Origin: Lamellibrachia columna | Lineage: Eukaryota > Annelida > Polychaeta > Sabellida > Siboglinidae | Direction of reading: 5' to 3' | Assembly: GCA_963662155.1 (NCBI GenBank) | Contig: OY759263.1 | Location: 29,479,023-29,543,022, forward strand | DNA: 64,000 nt | Shown here: positions 53,766 to 64,000 of the stretch, one piece after another | Numbering within the stretch: the stretch's first letter is position 1 | Layout of the letters: every line of letters begins with the position of its first letter | The notes under the pieces: model-generated | Seen by the model: the letters and a program-made list of their open reading frames with translations, nothing else | Told to the model about the DNA's origin: nothing | The model's database searches: none | Position numbers and translations under genes: made by a program

Positions 53766-54767
53766 TGTTTTACCAGAACGGATACAGCCAAGTTATATTA
53801 TTTTAAGATGACGTATAGCGGCAATTAAAAAAAACGAGATGGTTGTTAAATGTCAATAATAAGATTGCTATGGCTGAATAAAAGATGTCATTTTTGAATT
53901 ATTTGGCATTGAACATGTAGGTGTAGCCCCTATGATGTACTTCATACGATATTTACACCTAGAGTTATGGTGAAGAAATATTCATAAATGGCGGTCATTT
54001 TAAAAACCAAGGTGGCCGCCTTCAGACACCCCTCAACGTTTGCCATCATGGTTTTTTATGGTTTATAGAAGGTATTTAAACCGGTTGGTATTTAAACCGG
54101 TTCTAATCATGCTATGCCCATGGGACGTTATATTATGACGCAGTGTACCAGACTAAGTGGCCGAATTGAGTGGTGAGCCACTCTCCAGAGGTCGTCACTG
54201 TGGCTTCTTTACCGGAAAATATCGGGTGTAAACTAGTGTATAATAGAGTCATTAAATATAATACTATATGCGCAGAATGACGGAGCATGTTGTTGGCTTC
54301 AGACCGACGCGTTGGTCGTTTCGACAACCGTGTCCCTTGTTTTTATCTAACGCGTCGGTCTCTCCTGTCGATGCACCGGTCACTTCCGGTTGCTTCTGTG
54401 GACGCACCACCCGCATTTGTCGACGCGTCGGTATTTCCTACCAACATGGTGCAAACGATCGTGCAGTTACCTTTCTTTTGCTGTTGCACGTAGGCCTATC
54501 AAACTCTTCGTGCAATCGTCGCTAACGTTGTGCACATCGCTTTGTGACCACGTCTCGTAAATTGACTTCACGTCACTTCGTGCTTTTTCTACTTTTTATC
54601 AGGCGATTTCATTTTTATACTTGGTCCTTGTGATGCTTATTTAACTACGTGTGCGCATGTTTAGTTATAGGGCTAGTCTCGTTTGCCGCCATGTTGGTGT
54701 TATGCAAATTTTCCCCGTAAATGCTCACTTCCAGCCCCCAATGTCACGCCGCCCGCAATCGCATTTC
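53766..54767. other. Intergenic stretch
   Basis: A short direct repeat (GGTATTTAAACCGGTT, 54072-54100) and a run of ACGCGTCGGT/GACGCGT words (54305-54435) are seen. No gene is recognised. Confidence 0.4.
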
Positions 54768-55300
54768 AAGATTTAACAAGATTTAACAAGATTGCCATCC
54801 CAAACAACAAGTTCCATATGGCAAGTGGACAAGGAAGCCATTGGCTTATCTAGAGTCCAACAATTTTCTCATCTATGTGTAGCCCGCCCATCAAATATCT
54901 GTCAATTCTATTTTTAAACATATTCACATTACTAGCATTAACACAATCATTTGGCAGCTTGTTCCATTCATTTATCACCCTCTGTGAGAAAGAGTACTTT
55001 CTCATGTCCAACCTACACTGATCTTTAACTAATGCTGCTTTGTGTCCTCTGGTTCTACTGCCTTCTTTAAGTTTGAAGAACATATTCCTATCAACATCCT
55101 CATAACCATTCACTATTTTAAACACTTCTATTTGGTCTCCTCTTAGTCTCCTGGTCTCTAGTGTTATCAAACCACATTGTAATAAGCGGCTTCCGTAACT
55201 AAGGTCTCTCAATTCTGGAATCATTGTAGTTACTCTTCATTGTATTCTTTCTAGCTTGTCTATGTCCGTTTTACGATACGGCCTCCATGCTTGAATACAC
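54768..55300 (-). mobile_element. 5'-truncated CR1-like LINE, same family as 45600-48490
   Basis: The minus-strand frame 54850-55224 (124 codons) matches the C-terminal region of the longer copy almost residue for residue (GDQIEVFKIVNGYEDVDRN, INEWNKLPNDC). The 3' end shows TTTAACAAGATTTAACAAG on plus (54771-54790). At 55300 homology stops abruptly at a repeat G copy, which is typical of 5' truncation on insertion. Confidence 0.88.
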
Positions 55301-55440
55301 ATCGCGAATCAGGTTGGTTGATATTCAGATCTGTAGTGTGTGAATAGCTTAAATAATATTCGCAGTCGGTTTAATAAAACAGTGCGTACTCTTGTTATAA
55401 CCATCGATGACATTGACTTTGGTCGACAAGCAACTTACGA
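55300..55440 (-). repeat. Interspersed repeat G, partial inverted copy
   Basis: The reverse complement aligns with 53150-53290. The truncated LINE abuts it and may have inserted into it. Confidence 0.65.
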
Positions 55441-56530
55441 AAATGTGAATAGCCTTGTGTTATGATATGTAGAGCGAGACCACTGTTACCATTTTATCGC
55501 TGAATTTATACCGGACCTGGTCATAAATAATGTAATGTAGTTTGTCCGACGAGTTCACTAAAACTAACTAACAAATGTGTACAGCAGAGTTAGTATGTCG
55601 TAGTGGATATTACATAGGTTCTTTTTTCTCGAAACGAGTCTGAAACGAGACGAGCGGAAATATCGAATGGAGGAGGGCTCTTTAGGATATTCAAGCAATA
55701 TTTAATAAACAATAAACGTAATTATTTTAGCAAATACGTGCGAGACGACGGCGCCCAAGATTTGATTGTCAACGCTAAGCTGCTACTATCGGCACGATTC
55801 TTTTGAAGACTGGTTATTACGGTCATGGGCTTAGCAATCGGTGAACATCAACCGTATTAATGTTGTTATAATTATTGGAAATCTCGCTGGTGGTCGCTGC
55901 CTGGAGCATAAAGGACGACATAAGTCTAATCAACTGGGGGAGTCCAAGAGCCACAAGGACAAACAACATGAAGGCGTGGACAGGTGGTGGACGTATGAAG
56001 ATCTGATCACAAAGGAACTGCGCTGTGATAACCGACCTTCCGAGAGCAGATGGCAACAGTGATGATGATGATGATGATGCCTAATCGAAGGCGTCTTAGA
56101 CAGCCGCAGACACCATGATGGACAAGGCACCGTAGACGAAGCAAGCACGACATGGATGTGATCGCTTTTGTTCGTCCAGTGGCAATAGTGTGAATTGTCC
56201 TGCTAGAGAGAGACCGGGAAACGACGGTTGTATGAATGTAGTTAATATTTGTACAGGGTTGTAAAAAACCACGCATGTGATAGCTTTCTACTGTAGTCAA
56301 GATTAAGTATAATTACGTTCTAATGCTGCATGGTCTACCCATCAACCTATCCCAATTGATCAGTGACTTTGATGGAATAAATTATTTCCACTACACCCAA
56401 CAGCTCCGTGGCGATTGCTCATTTGTCTTCGCAATCACTTGCGTGTCTGACCAAGCGGGTCGATGCGTTGTTGTTCGTGTATACATAGTTGATTTGATTC
56501 GTTATCACGTCCGGAGCTGCCGGGAAGAGA
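55441..56530. other. Upstream flank of the GPCR gene
   Basis: A (GAT)7-like tract lies at 56060-56080. No upstream coding exon of the GPCR is recognised, and the 5' untranslated region is not delimited. Confidence 0.4.
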
Positions 56531-57004
56531 ATGGACGAACTCAGTGCTATGAAGGCGGGTGTCATCGGCACGAACATTGTGGCCAACATTGTCCTTAACA
56601 GCATCGTGATCGCCGTGATTGCGACGACGCCGAGTCTCCGGGAAGACAGGACGACACTGTTCGTGTTGTCACTCGCCAGCTCTGATCTCGCCATCGGCTG
56701 TAGCGTCATGCCCATCAGCGTCGTCATGTGTTCGTACCCGGGACATCCGTCGGGCGAGCGGTACCACATACCCACCATTCATGGCTTCTTCACAATATGG
56801 TTGTCGATGACGTCGATTTATAATCTCTGCTGGATTAGCCTGTGCAAAATGATCGCCATCATCCATCCGTTGAGATATATCACACTGATTACGGAGCGAC
56901 GCTGCTATGCCATCATCGTTCTCAATTGGACGTTCAGCCTCCTTCTCAGTCCGATTCTCTTCCTCTTCCCGATGAAGTGGAACGATGAGTTGTGCATGTT
57001 TCAG
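56531..57004 (+). CDS. GPCR exon 1 (residues 1-158, TM1 to loop 2)
   Basis: The start ATG has a purine at -3 and G at +4. The exon ends TTTCAG followed by GTTTGT. Reading on past the donor adds a few residues and a stop at 57040, so the intron is needed. Confidence 0.88.
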
Positions 57005-58337
57005 GTTTGTAAAATGTATTTTGATTGGTTATTGACCTAGAATACGCAGTCTCCCGTATTTTAGGTTTGGTTTTTACAATGTTCGTTGCAGAGTAGATAT
57101 TCGGCAACTATGCGTTTACATTGCAAACTATATCACCGGAAAAAAAAACTTACGTTTGTGTGCGATTTCGTGTACAGTACAATTTTACATCAATTATCAA
57201 TGTGGCCTGCCAAGAAACTTTATTCGGAAATGTTCGTAGATTCGGAAGGGATAAAAAGATAGTGGCGTGATATCGAAACAATGACGTTATTTCTAAACAA
57301 CAAAGACTATAAAATAATGTTTCATAGCTAGGCTATTGGTCGGGTGCTTTACGACTGGTTTGTTATAATATGCACACGTTCTCGCACGCACGGACATATA
57401 CCAACATGCAGGCATGATCACTGGTCTTATCATCATCATCATTATCATCATCGTCATCTTCATCATAATCGGCATCATCATTATGATCATCACTGTCATC
57501 TTTATTCGGACTTAAATTTCATAATCATATACATGACATTAATGTTACATATTAAAAATCACAAAAAACATCAGATACAGTGCTTAGATATTAAACTATT
57601 GCATCACATTCTTCCTGATTTAAGACAGTGTCATAATTGCCATCCTTCATTAGCACCAATTCAAGAATCATATTTGCATGACCATAATAGTATGTTACAT
57701 TGACATTTACATAGTTTTTTATTTATATGTAATAGCACTCAGAGGCATATAGAATAGGTCACGATGTGTCACGTTATATTTCGACGTAACATGTCTTACA
57801 TTCCGGCTCATGGAACAAAAACTGTTTTCTGGCCGACTCTTTCAGCGACGCCAGGCGATGTTGCTGTACTCCGTGTACCTGGGTGTGCTGCAGGCGATCG
57901 GCGCCGTTCTGCCGCTCGGAGTCATCGTCTACACAAGCGTGCGGATATTCGTCGTCGTGGTCCGCACGACGCGACGTATCGCCGCAGAAGGATTCAACAT
58001 CGGCACCGTAAGCGACACGGTCGACTCGATGACAGTCCACCAGACGGCGCACTCGTCGCCCATCGGCGTCACGCTCAGGAGTATTCGGTCGTCTCGATAC
58101 ATCCTCGCAATTTGCCTCTTCTATGTGTTTGTAATAACGTACAACGTCGCCGTCGATGCGGTGTCTAGCGTTCTGAAGACGGACAAGAAGTCTATGTTGG
58201 CATTTACCGCCATCTGGCTCTTTTTCAGCAACACGTCAGTCAACAGCTTTTTGTACATTTGCCTGCATCGCTCGTTTAGGAATGCGGCGAAGAAGTTACT
58301 TCGTAGACACGCGTGTTTTGAGAGAAATAACATCTAG
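56531..58337 (+). CDS. Atypical rhodopsin-class (class A) G-protein-coupled receptor, two exons
   Basis: Joining 56531-57004 and 57846-58337 gives 321 residues with seven membrane segments: about 10-31, 42-66, 83-107, 125-147, 164-190, 241-262 and 276-297. Class A hallmarks kept: N23 (1.50), D52 (2.50), W133 (4.50), P181 (5.50), N291 (7.49) with Y295, and a basic helix 8. Hallmarks lost: DRY reads CKM (105-107); the Cys at the top of TM3 is Pro81, although Cys155 in loop 2 remains; TM6 has no CWxP; and NPxxY is NSxxY. The N-terminus is only nine residues with no glycosylation site. The intron is phase 0, with donor CAG/GTTTGT and acceptor CGACTCTTTCAG. TM3 position 3.32 is not Asp, so a classical amine ligand is unlikely. 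The ligand is unknown. Confidence 0.88.
57005..57845 (+). other. GPCR intron with (CAT/CAY)n tract
   Basis: The 841-bp intron is AT-rich and contains a degenerate CATCATCAT tract at 57430-57500. No exon is seen. Confidence 0.8.
57846..58337 (+). CDS. GPCR exon 2 (residues 159-321, TM5 to the C-terminus)
   Basis: A long pyrimidine-rich stretch ends in TTTCAG at 57845, and the frame then opens with RRQAMLLYSVYLGV. An ATG at 57810 in the same frame lies upstream of this acceptor and is probably not used. The join leaves a loop 2 of ordinary length (WNDELCMFQ/RRQ). Confidence 0.88.
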   Translation, partial: RRQAMLLYSVYLGVLQAIGAVLPLGVIVYTSVRIFVVVVRTTRRIAAEGFNIGTVSDTVDSMTVHQTAHSSPIGVTLRSIRSSRYILAICLFYVFVITYNVAVDAVSSVLKTDKKSMLAFTAIWLFFSNTSVNSFLYICLHRSFRNAAKKLLRRHACFERNNI

Positions 58338-58476
58338 GTGGAGAATAGTGCGTGGTTCTTAACGATCACACAGGTACCGAATGCCCCCTCTGACTAGGAG
58401 ATCTCCAGGAGACTCGCCAAATCTACCAGTTTCCTTCGATGTAGGTTTCTCCAAATTAGAAACTGTTTTGATCAAA

Positions 58477-58482
58477 ATAAAA
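58477..58482 (+). terminator. Candidate polyadenylation signal of the GPCR gene
   Basis: AATAAA, 140 bp after the stop codon. It is the first canonical hexamer downstream. Confidence 0.5.
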
Positions 58483-58689
58483 TCTGTTGGATTCTGCATA
58501 GGTCTGACTAGCGTGATTCTACACTTGGGAACCAAAACATACACCGCATACGGTCTATCCAAGTCATCATAAACTAAACTCACAGACTCTCTTCAAGAGC
58601 ACATTTTTCAAACACGACATTCACCCATCCCTCTTGAGCTGGGGAAACAACGTCTGTGAAAGACATCCGATTTGCTTAGCCCTGGTGGG

Positions 58690-59450
58690 GAATGGTCAGA
58701 AAAAAGCCTCGTGTGATCTTTGATGCAAATACCCCCGACGGGACTACTGTGGTTCACCCCCTTTGCACAACGAACATCGCCACATCTGTTGAGTATGTTG
58801 ACACAATCTTCATGACTAATACTTTGAGAACACATCCGCATCAACGAAGCCGTGTGAGAGAAAGAGAGAAAGGTGGTGCAGGGAATCAAAGAAAGGTAGG
58901 TTCCAGAAGACAAACTGGAAAGACTTTCTCCGCGATGCCACCAACAAACAGGAGCTCTTTGCATTAACCTCCTTGCAGCAAGACTGCAACTCTCGACTGC
59001 TAGATGGGAAGGACGTTTTTGTTACATCAGTGTTCATTGGAGGAACCAGCTATGGCATGCTGCTGATCCACTGGCAGATTGCCTTCGAAAGGGGATATAC
59101 CACCTGCTTGATACGCACTGTGGACAGCAATGTCATTTTGCTTCTGATCGACAAGTGTTATGAGCTTGTCACTTTGCATCCAGCTGCACACGTTTGGGTG
59201 ACCTTTGGTGCAGAACTGTACTCGTCTTCATGTATATGCCTTTTGTCATGCTCAGGCAAAAGACAAATCCATGTCCATACCTGTTTTCCGCGTTTTCATA
59301 AGCAGTGATACGACGTCGGTATTATTTGGCAACTGGAAGAAAATGACATGTTATATATGGAATGCACTGCTTGACGTGACCGAAGCATTCATCTACAAGC
59401 CACTGAATCCTTCCAGTCCGTTGCACCTGGACCCAGGGGTGTCTGCAGGA
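58690..59450 (+). pseudogene. Decayed copy of the widespread invertebrate repetitive protein family (C-terminal part)
   Basis: Three plus-strand frames together follow the family order. 58692-58967 holds YVDTIFMTNTLRTHP, a REREKGGAGNQRKVGSRRQT region and GKTFSAMPPTNRSSL. 58973-59308 holds CTTCLIRTVDSNVILLLIDK and LHPAAHVWVTFGAE. 59205-59450 continues with PVFRVFISSDTTSVLFGNWK and VTEAFIY. Relatives in corals, molluscs and hemichordates have RTVDTDVVVLLI, LWVAFGTGK and GCDTTS in this order. Frames are broken and the expected GCDT reads SSDT. The molecular function of the family is not established to my knowledge. Confidence 0.55.
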
Positions 59451-59513
59451 ATTTTTCCAGGGAGGCATGGGCGTCCGCGGAGGAAGCAAGGGGGGCACTT
59501 GGATCTGGATCTG

Positions 59514-59515
<2 letters not shown>

Positions 59516-59598
<83 letters not shown>
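59516..59598 (+). repeat. (TA)n microsatellite
   Basis: About 41 TA units. Confidence 0.97.
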
Positions 59599-59599
<1 letters not shown>

Positions 59600-60578
59600 G
59601 AATATATTCCATGGAGTTACACGAGCAGAGTAAGTTGTGTGGACACAGCGAGTATCGGCGTGAGTTGTATGGAAGCAGCCACTTGCACGGCACCCTGAGT
59701 TCTACTAACTAACCAGGTTCGCATACATTGAACAGCAGTATCCATATGCGTGACCATCGACATCAAGTTCACCCACTAAGCCGGATGAAGTGGTCAAATA
59801 ACGAGTTGATGGCGTTGTTACGGTGGCATGTATCTATGGGTTGTTTCAACTGAACAGTAAAGGTCACGCGGAAGACACTTTGATTTAGTGGATACGGCAT
59901 GTTTATGGACGAACTACACGTCATGTGTGTTCATTGTCTTCTGTTTTTACAATCGCTCAAATGAAAGAGGAACGTCTGTGCTTAACGCGCATTCAATCAG
60001 CTCGTTGCTATTTTCAAAGTGAGTGTACAACGATTTATTAACTAACTTATTAGTCTGCCATAATGCGATAATTATGTGTCGTAAAAGCTGGCTTAATTGA
60101 TTTAATCGCCAGGTCGTGTATATTCGAATATATTAATACATGAAAGATGTTGTGTGGAGGTTACTGTTAACCAACCGAGATGTTCTACGTACTAAGTACG
60201 TTTTGCACAAACTGATATAAATTTGCAACGTCGAACAATTCGTTTTAGTCAACACAATGAAGCCAGCACGAAAATAAGATCGATGACAATACTACGTAAT
60301 TGACTTCTGTGAAAACGAAAAACCAATTAATTCCAAGACAGGAGCAGAGCATAATACGTTTAATCGATGACGTGCAATCCTTGAGTTCAGATAAACATGT
60401 AGACTGCCCATTTCTGCCGGAGTAGGTAAAACTAGCAGGCCTTGCATTCGTCGCACCTGCAGTCAGTGAATGATGGTGCTCAGAACCGCCACCATACAAT
60501 ATAGTAATGTGTAGCGGTCGTGTGTCAAGTAGTTTGTGACTCTGTATGTCTTAATTAATTCTGTCATCGGCATCTCTT
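59599..60578. other. Non-coding stretch, 3' flank of the minus-strand exon
   Basis: No recognised gene or repeat. Confidence 0.4.
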
Positions 60579-60922
60579 TCAAGGCACTGTGATTGCAGCA
60601 GAGCATTCTAGTTCGACGAGCTCCATCTGTGCAGCTTCCGGCGCGTCGTCGACTTCCATCCGGATCGAGCTGGAAAACGCGTACAACCCACCACTACACG
60701 CCCCGAGAACAGTTACTCGGTGAGCAAACACCCGTCTCGGCAGCTCAGTGAACGCTACGCAAGTGTCCGGACTTGCAAGATTCTTATGCAGGAAGTGTGC
60801 GTAGTTGGCTTTCCGCAGTTGTGACATCCACATTTGGTTGATCTCGTAAGCGAGGCGGTCGGGAAGTGCTCGTTGAATAGATGTTTTCGTCCCGGAAGTT
60901 GCACGTTTAGTAGTGACGTCGA
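60579..60922 (-). CDS. Candidate terminal exon of an unrecognised gene
   Basis: About 114 residues end in TGA, with GC-rich, third-position-biased codons and mixed natural-looking composition (LPDRLAYEINQMWMSQLRKA, HRVTVLGACSGGLYAF). A TTTCTAG acceptor at 60923 would start the exon. Further upstream on the minus strand the open frame continues only into the LINE tail at 60935-61020, whose residues (KEAIGLSRV) are not part of the gene. The last 30 residues are acidic. I do not recognise the family. Upstream exons are not identified in the remaining window. It could also be a chance frame. Confidence 0.35.
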
Positions 60923-60934
60923 CTAGAAATGTAA

Positions 60935-61025
60935 TATAGCGGACTCTTGATAAACCAATGGCTTCCTTGTCCACTTGTCATCAGTGGTGTGTTGCTTTCG
61001 ATGGCCTTGTTAATTTTGCTAAATA
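60935..61025 (+). mobile_element. 3' tail fragment of the CR1-like LINE family
   Basis: It matches the last 90 bp of the copy ending at 48490 (CTCTTGATAAACCAATGGCT, CTTGTCCACTTG). Only the 3' end is present. Confidence 0.75.
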
Positions 61026-61512
61026 CCGATACAGAGGCGGATTAAGGGGTATTGGGGCTCTGGGGCAGGTTGAGATTGTGAGGACCCACCCTCCAGGGGT
61101 GGTTATTTTAATGCATTTCTAAACGACAGTATTTTGAAAACCAAACTTCCTAGGTAACATATAACGTTTTCGTAACGTTGTGATACGATACCATTTTATG
61201 CAAGACTGATGGGTCTTAAACTCGTCAGACGACACCTCTACCAAGCTCCAGTGGTTAATGGTGTTGCAGCGCGTCGTGGAAGATTTCTTCAGTGGAGTTT
61301 ACCAGACATCTGGCGGCGTACTTTAGTAGCTATCCCAGGATGCAGTCGTACCCATCTATAGCCTGTTGTCGTTTAGCTTGGTCATCACTGCTAGCACTTC
61401 GATAGCTGTGGCGGGTGTGGGCAGAGCTGTGGGGTGCTTTCAAGTGGTGAAACTCCTTGGGTTACGAAACCACGCAACTGCTCGCCGAAATACTCAGGTA
61501 TATGCGCCAAAC
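61026..61512. other. Non-coding stretch
   Basis: No recognised gene. Confidence 0.4.
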
Positions 61513-61612
61513 TCAGATGGATGTCGAACAGTTCGACCTTCCTCATCAGATGGATGTCGAACAGTTCGACCTTCCTCATCAGATGGATGTCGAACAGTTC
61601 GACCTTCTTCAT
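61513..61612 (+). repeat. 33-bp tandem repeat (3 copies) with a 15-bp palindrome
   Basis: Each unit contains GTCGAACAGTTCGAC, a near-perfect inverted repeat with 7-bp arms around one base. The 11-codon period keeps frames open. Confidence 0.92.
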
Positions 61613-62038
61613 CAAGTATCGCACGGGTAAAACAACGTCGTAATAAAGTACGACAAGGTTTCAGCATTCAAACTTTTTATCGCGTTACAATACGGCACTC
61701 CAATTAAGAAAAAAGCGTGTTATGCCGACACAGACAGGAAGGAAATCAACATGATTAGCCTGCTTGTCAAACAGCATCTGTTGTCCACATTCCAAATGTC
61801 GACAGCGCGCTATGCCTGTGTCCCTGTATGTTGGCATGCGCAATTGCAGTGGAGATGAAACGGATAAAAATTAATTGCGCTCGACTCAATAGGGCAGAAT
61901 AGGATGAACTTTCTTTTGCTCACGTCAATCGAGTACAGTGGCGTATCTAAAATCTCACAAAGGGGAGGTTGGGGGGGGGGGGGCAAGTTAGTCACTCATT
62001 AGTTTACCATGTTACCATGTAGCGGCGCAACACGAACA
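61613..62038. other. Non-coding stretch
   Basis: It contains a G-run of 12 (61971-61983). No gene is recognised. Confidence 0.4.
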
Positions 62039-62485
62039 GTAGTCTCGCTTGTCCGACTCTCGTTCGTCTTCGAGAATCCGCCGAGAAGAGAGTCTGGCCG
62101 CAGAGGCGAGGTCTCGTTGTTACCCACTGTCCCCACTCCATTTTGTGTAGGCGTTCCCGTGAAGCGCCGGCAGATAGTCAGCGTCATTATCGAGATGTTA
62201 CACTAAAAAATTTGCCTGATTTAACTTTTCAGTCTGACAGTTGTGTCAATATAATCAAAGTTTAAAGTTAATTCGAATTGCATCGTATAAACTAATAAAA
62301 TTTCACTCTCATTTATGAATTAGCCAAATGTCTGGATAACATCGCATTTAGCTAATTATGCATGCGCCCAGAATCTGGATGCATACATAATTTCCGTCAC
62401 ATTGAAAAGTATACATTGCAACCTGGCGATGACGTGTGCAACAAACGGTGGCGCAACAGCACGGAGCCTGTGTAACCGAGACTAC
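62039..62485 (-). mobile_element. MITE-like DNA transposon, family C (447 bp, best-preserved ends)
   Basis: The plus-strand left end GTAGTCTCGCTTGTCC and the inverted right end GTAGTCTCGGTTACACAGG share GTAGTCTCGNTT and further partial matches. The body aligns, inverted, with 33162-33606 along its whole length. There is no coding capacity. Confidence 0.78.
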
Positions 62486-62759
62486 GGAACATACGTTAGC
62501 AATGCCCCCCCCCAAATATGCCACTGAACAAGTGCGACATTCTTCTTCGGAAACTTGACCTTTCGTCAACGCTGACCGGCTGAACTACAACTGTTGTATT
62601 TCAGGGTTTTTTGTGACAATTTAGTTTTATTTAAGGTTTCGTTGTATTTCCGGTCTGCTTGAGTGGGGCCCCCGGGAGGTCGGGGCCCTGGGGCAAGTGT
62701 CCCTGTTGCCCCTATGGCAATCAGTCACTGTCCCATTACACATTTTGTTAAATCCACAT

Positions 62760-63190
62760 ATACAATAGAATAAAGAAGACTTCTATAGCGCCAAAATCCT
62801 CCGAAAACCGAGCTAGGCAGCGCACCAATACCAAAGTGGTTGGCAAATCGTAATCCAAATTCAATTCCAAATCGTCAACAGTGATGGTGGCTCGCTGAGG
62901 AGCTAAGGAGGATAGGCCAGGTCAAGTAGGTAGGTTTTTAGACGACGCCGAAATGTTGATATATCTTCACATAACTTAACACTGACAGGTAATGAGTTCC
63001 ACTAAGTAGGTGCAGAAACTGAGAAAGCTTTAGTTTCGATGTTTGTCTTAATTCTGGGAATAAAAAGTAAATGCGAAGTAGATGATCGAAGCTGCCTAGC
63101 CTTTCTTGCGGGAGTGAGCAGCGAATGTAAATATGCTGGTTGCCCGGATGAAAATGCTTGATAGTGAATAGTACAAATCTTGAAATACAT
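62760..63190 (-). mobile_element. 3' end of an L2-group LINE, decayed
   Basis: The minus-strand translation gives TKAFSVSAPT, then a stop, then WNSLP. This is the same segment as in 42791-43066 with the Leu codon changed to TAG. The 3' tail is GGCGCTATAGAAGTCTTC plus an ATTC-rich end at 62765. Confidence 0.75.
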
Positions 63191-63911
63191 GTTGTGAACG
63201 CGGATAAACTACTTGTGGACCCGATAAAAGTTCAACACGACATAGTTGGAACTCCTTATCAAAACTGTTCGGAGACCAAGTCGATTAATGTTCACCATCA
63301 TAGTATTCATGCTATGTGTCTCAATAGATAGTGTTGTAACATACATTAATACAATTGTCTTTGTGTTTGTTTCCTTATATTGTTTACACAACAAATAAAA
63401 ACGTATTTGATAGTGCCGTTAAAAAGTCCAAATAATTATCCAAGAAACACATATAAAAAAGAATATACCCGCATTCATAATTATGATCACATATATTGGT
63501 AGTTGACGCATTCAACAGGTCAGTCAAGTGACCTACTGACCCTCGATCTTGTCAGGAAGTTTGACCTGACAAGCGTGTCCGTGCACTCGATGTGAGCTGT
63601 ATAATTTCACCGGTAGTTTTCGTCTTCATATAATATTATGAGCATAATCCTTCAAATGTCATGCTCATAAAAATTTCGTTTTTCTCTCTCGTTCCTGGCG
63701 ATATTTTATTATCATTGTTGTTGTTAGTATTATTTAACTTCCGTGTTATTGATAGAAGTGTCCCCTTTCTGGGATTTATTTAACCCTGAAACAAATGTGT
63801 TTATTTACATTGAAATTAACTTTTATGCTGTCTGAGACACTGCCGCGAGGGAACTGGTTAGCAGCTTATGCAATAGTTAGTATTTAGTGGAAATCACTTC
63901 TCATTTAATTT

Positions 63912-63917
<6 letters not shown>
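63191..63917. other. AT-rich non-coding stretch
   Basis: No recognised gene or repeat. Confidence 0.4.

Positions 63918-64000
<83 letters not shown>
63918..64000 (+). repeat. (TA)n microsatellite at the window edge
   Basis: About 40 TA units, reaching the last bases of the window. Confidence 0.97.

Noticed and set aside
57764..58168. 134-codon Arg-rich plus-strand frame
   Set aside because: It is a shadow of GPCR exon 2 in another frame. The GPCR frame shows proper TM5-TM7 segments.

Overview
This is a eukaryotic, metazoan nuclear window: protein-coding genes are split by introns with GT-AG sites, and the DNA is filled with decayed LINEs, small TIR elements, minisatellites and microsatellites. 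There are no operons or bacterial signals. The gene content (an ATPSCKMT/FAM173B orthologue, a rhodopsin-class GPCR and decayed copies of a protein family common in marine invertebrate genomes) points to an invertebrate animal, perhaps a lophotrochozoan or an invertebrate deuterostome. The sequence alone does not settle the phylum.

Layout. 0-26 kb: mostly non-coding. It holds a candidate TATA promoter with a first exon (2.25-2.37 kb), a decayed CR1-like LINE (5.5-7.1 kb, minus strand), and many tandem arrays: 49 bp at 3.3 kb, 66 bp at 4.8 kb, 42 bp at 7.1 kb, 26 bp at 8.3 kb, 47 bp at 12-13.1 kb with a higher-order structure, 29 bp at 13.3 kb, 23 bp at 15.6 kb, and a 36-bp/372-bp higher-order array at 17.5-18.6 kb. 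26.2-28.75 kb: one long coding exon (about 850 residues) of an unrecognised basic/acidic/coiled-coil/proline-rich protein. 30.4-42 kb: a repeat domain made of a 35-bp minisatellite, a MITE-like element with GTAGTCTCG termini, and a tandem segmental array of five 1.15-1.84 kb units. Four of these units carry a frameshifted fragment of the coding exon at 27.6 kb. 44.3-51.7 kb: the complete four-exon ATPSCKMT orthologue on the minus strand. Its intron 2 holds a 2.9 kb antisense CR1-like LINE and its intron 1 a 438-bp (TG)n tract. 53.3-55.4 kb: a gene-family relic and a 5'-truncated LINE. 56.5-58.3 kb: a two-exon, 321-residue, atypical class A GPCR on the plus strand. 58.7-59.5 kb: a decayed copy of the widespread invertebrate family. 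60.6-60.9 kb: a candidate terminal exon of an unrecognised minus-strand gene. 62-63.2 kb: a full MITE copy and an L2-like LINE 3' end.

The genes do not form a pathway. ATPSCKMT is predicted to methylate the mitochondrial ATP synthase c subunit. The GPCR has an unknown ligand and lacks several conserved micro-switch residues. The most unusual structure is the 33.5-41.4 kb array. It duplicated an exon fragment, a MITE piece, a minisatellite and inverted repeat ends together, creating new TIR-flanked units that enclose host coding sequence.
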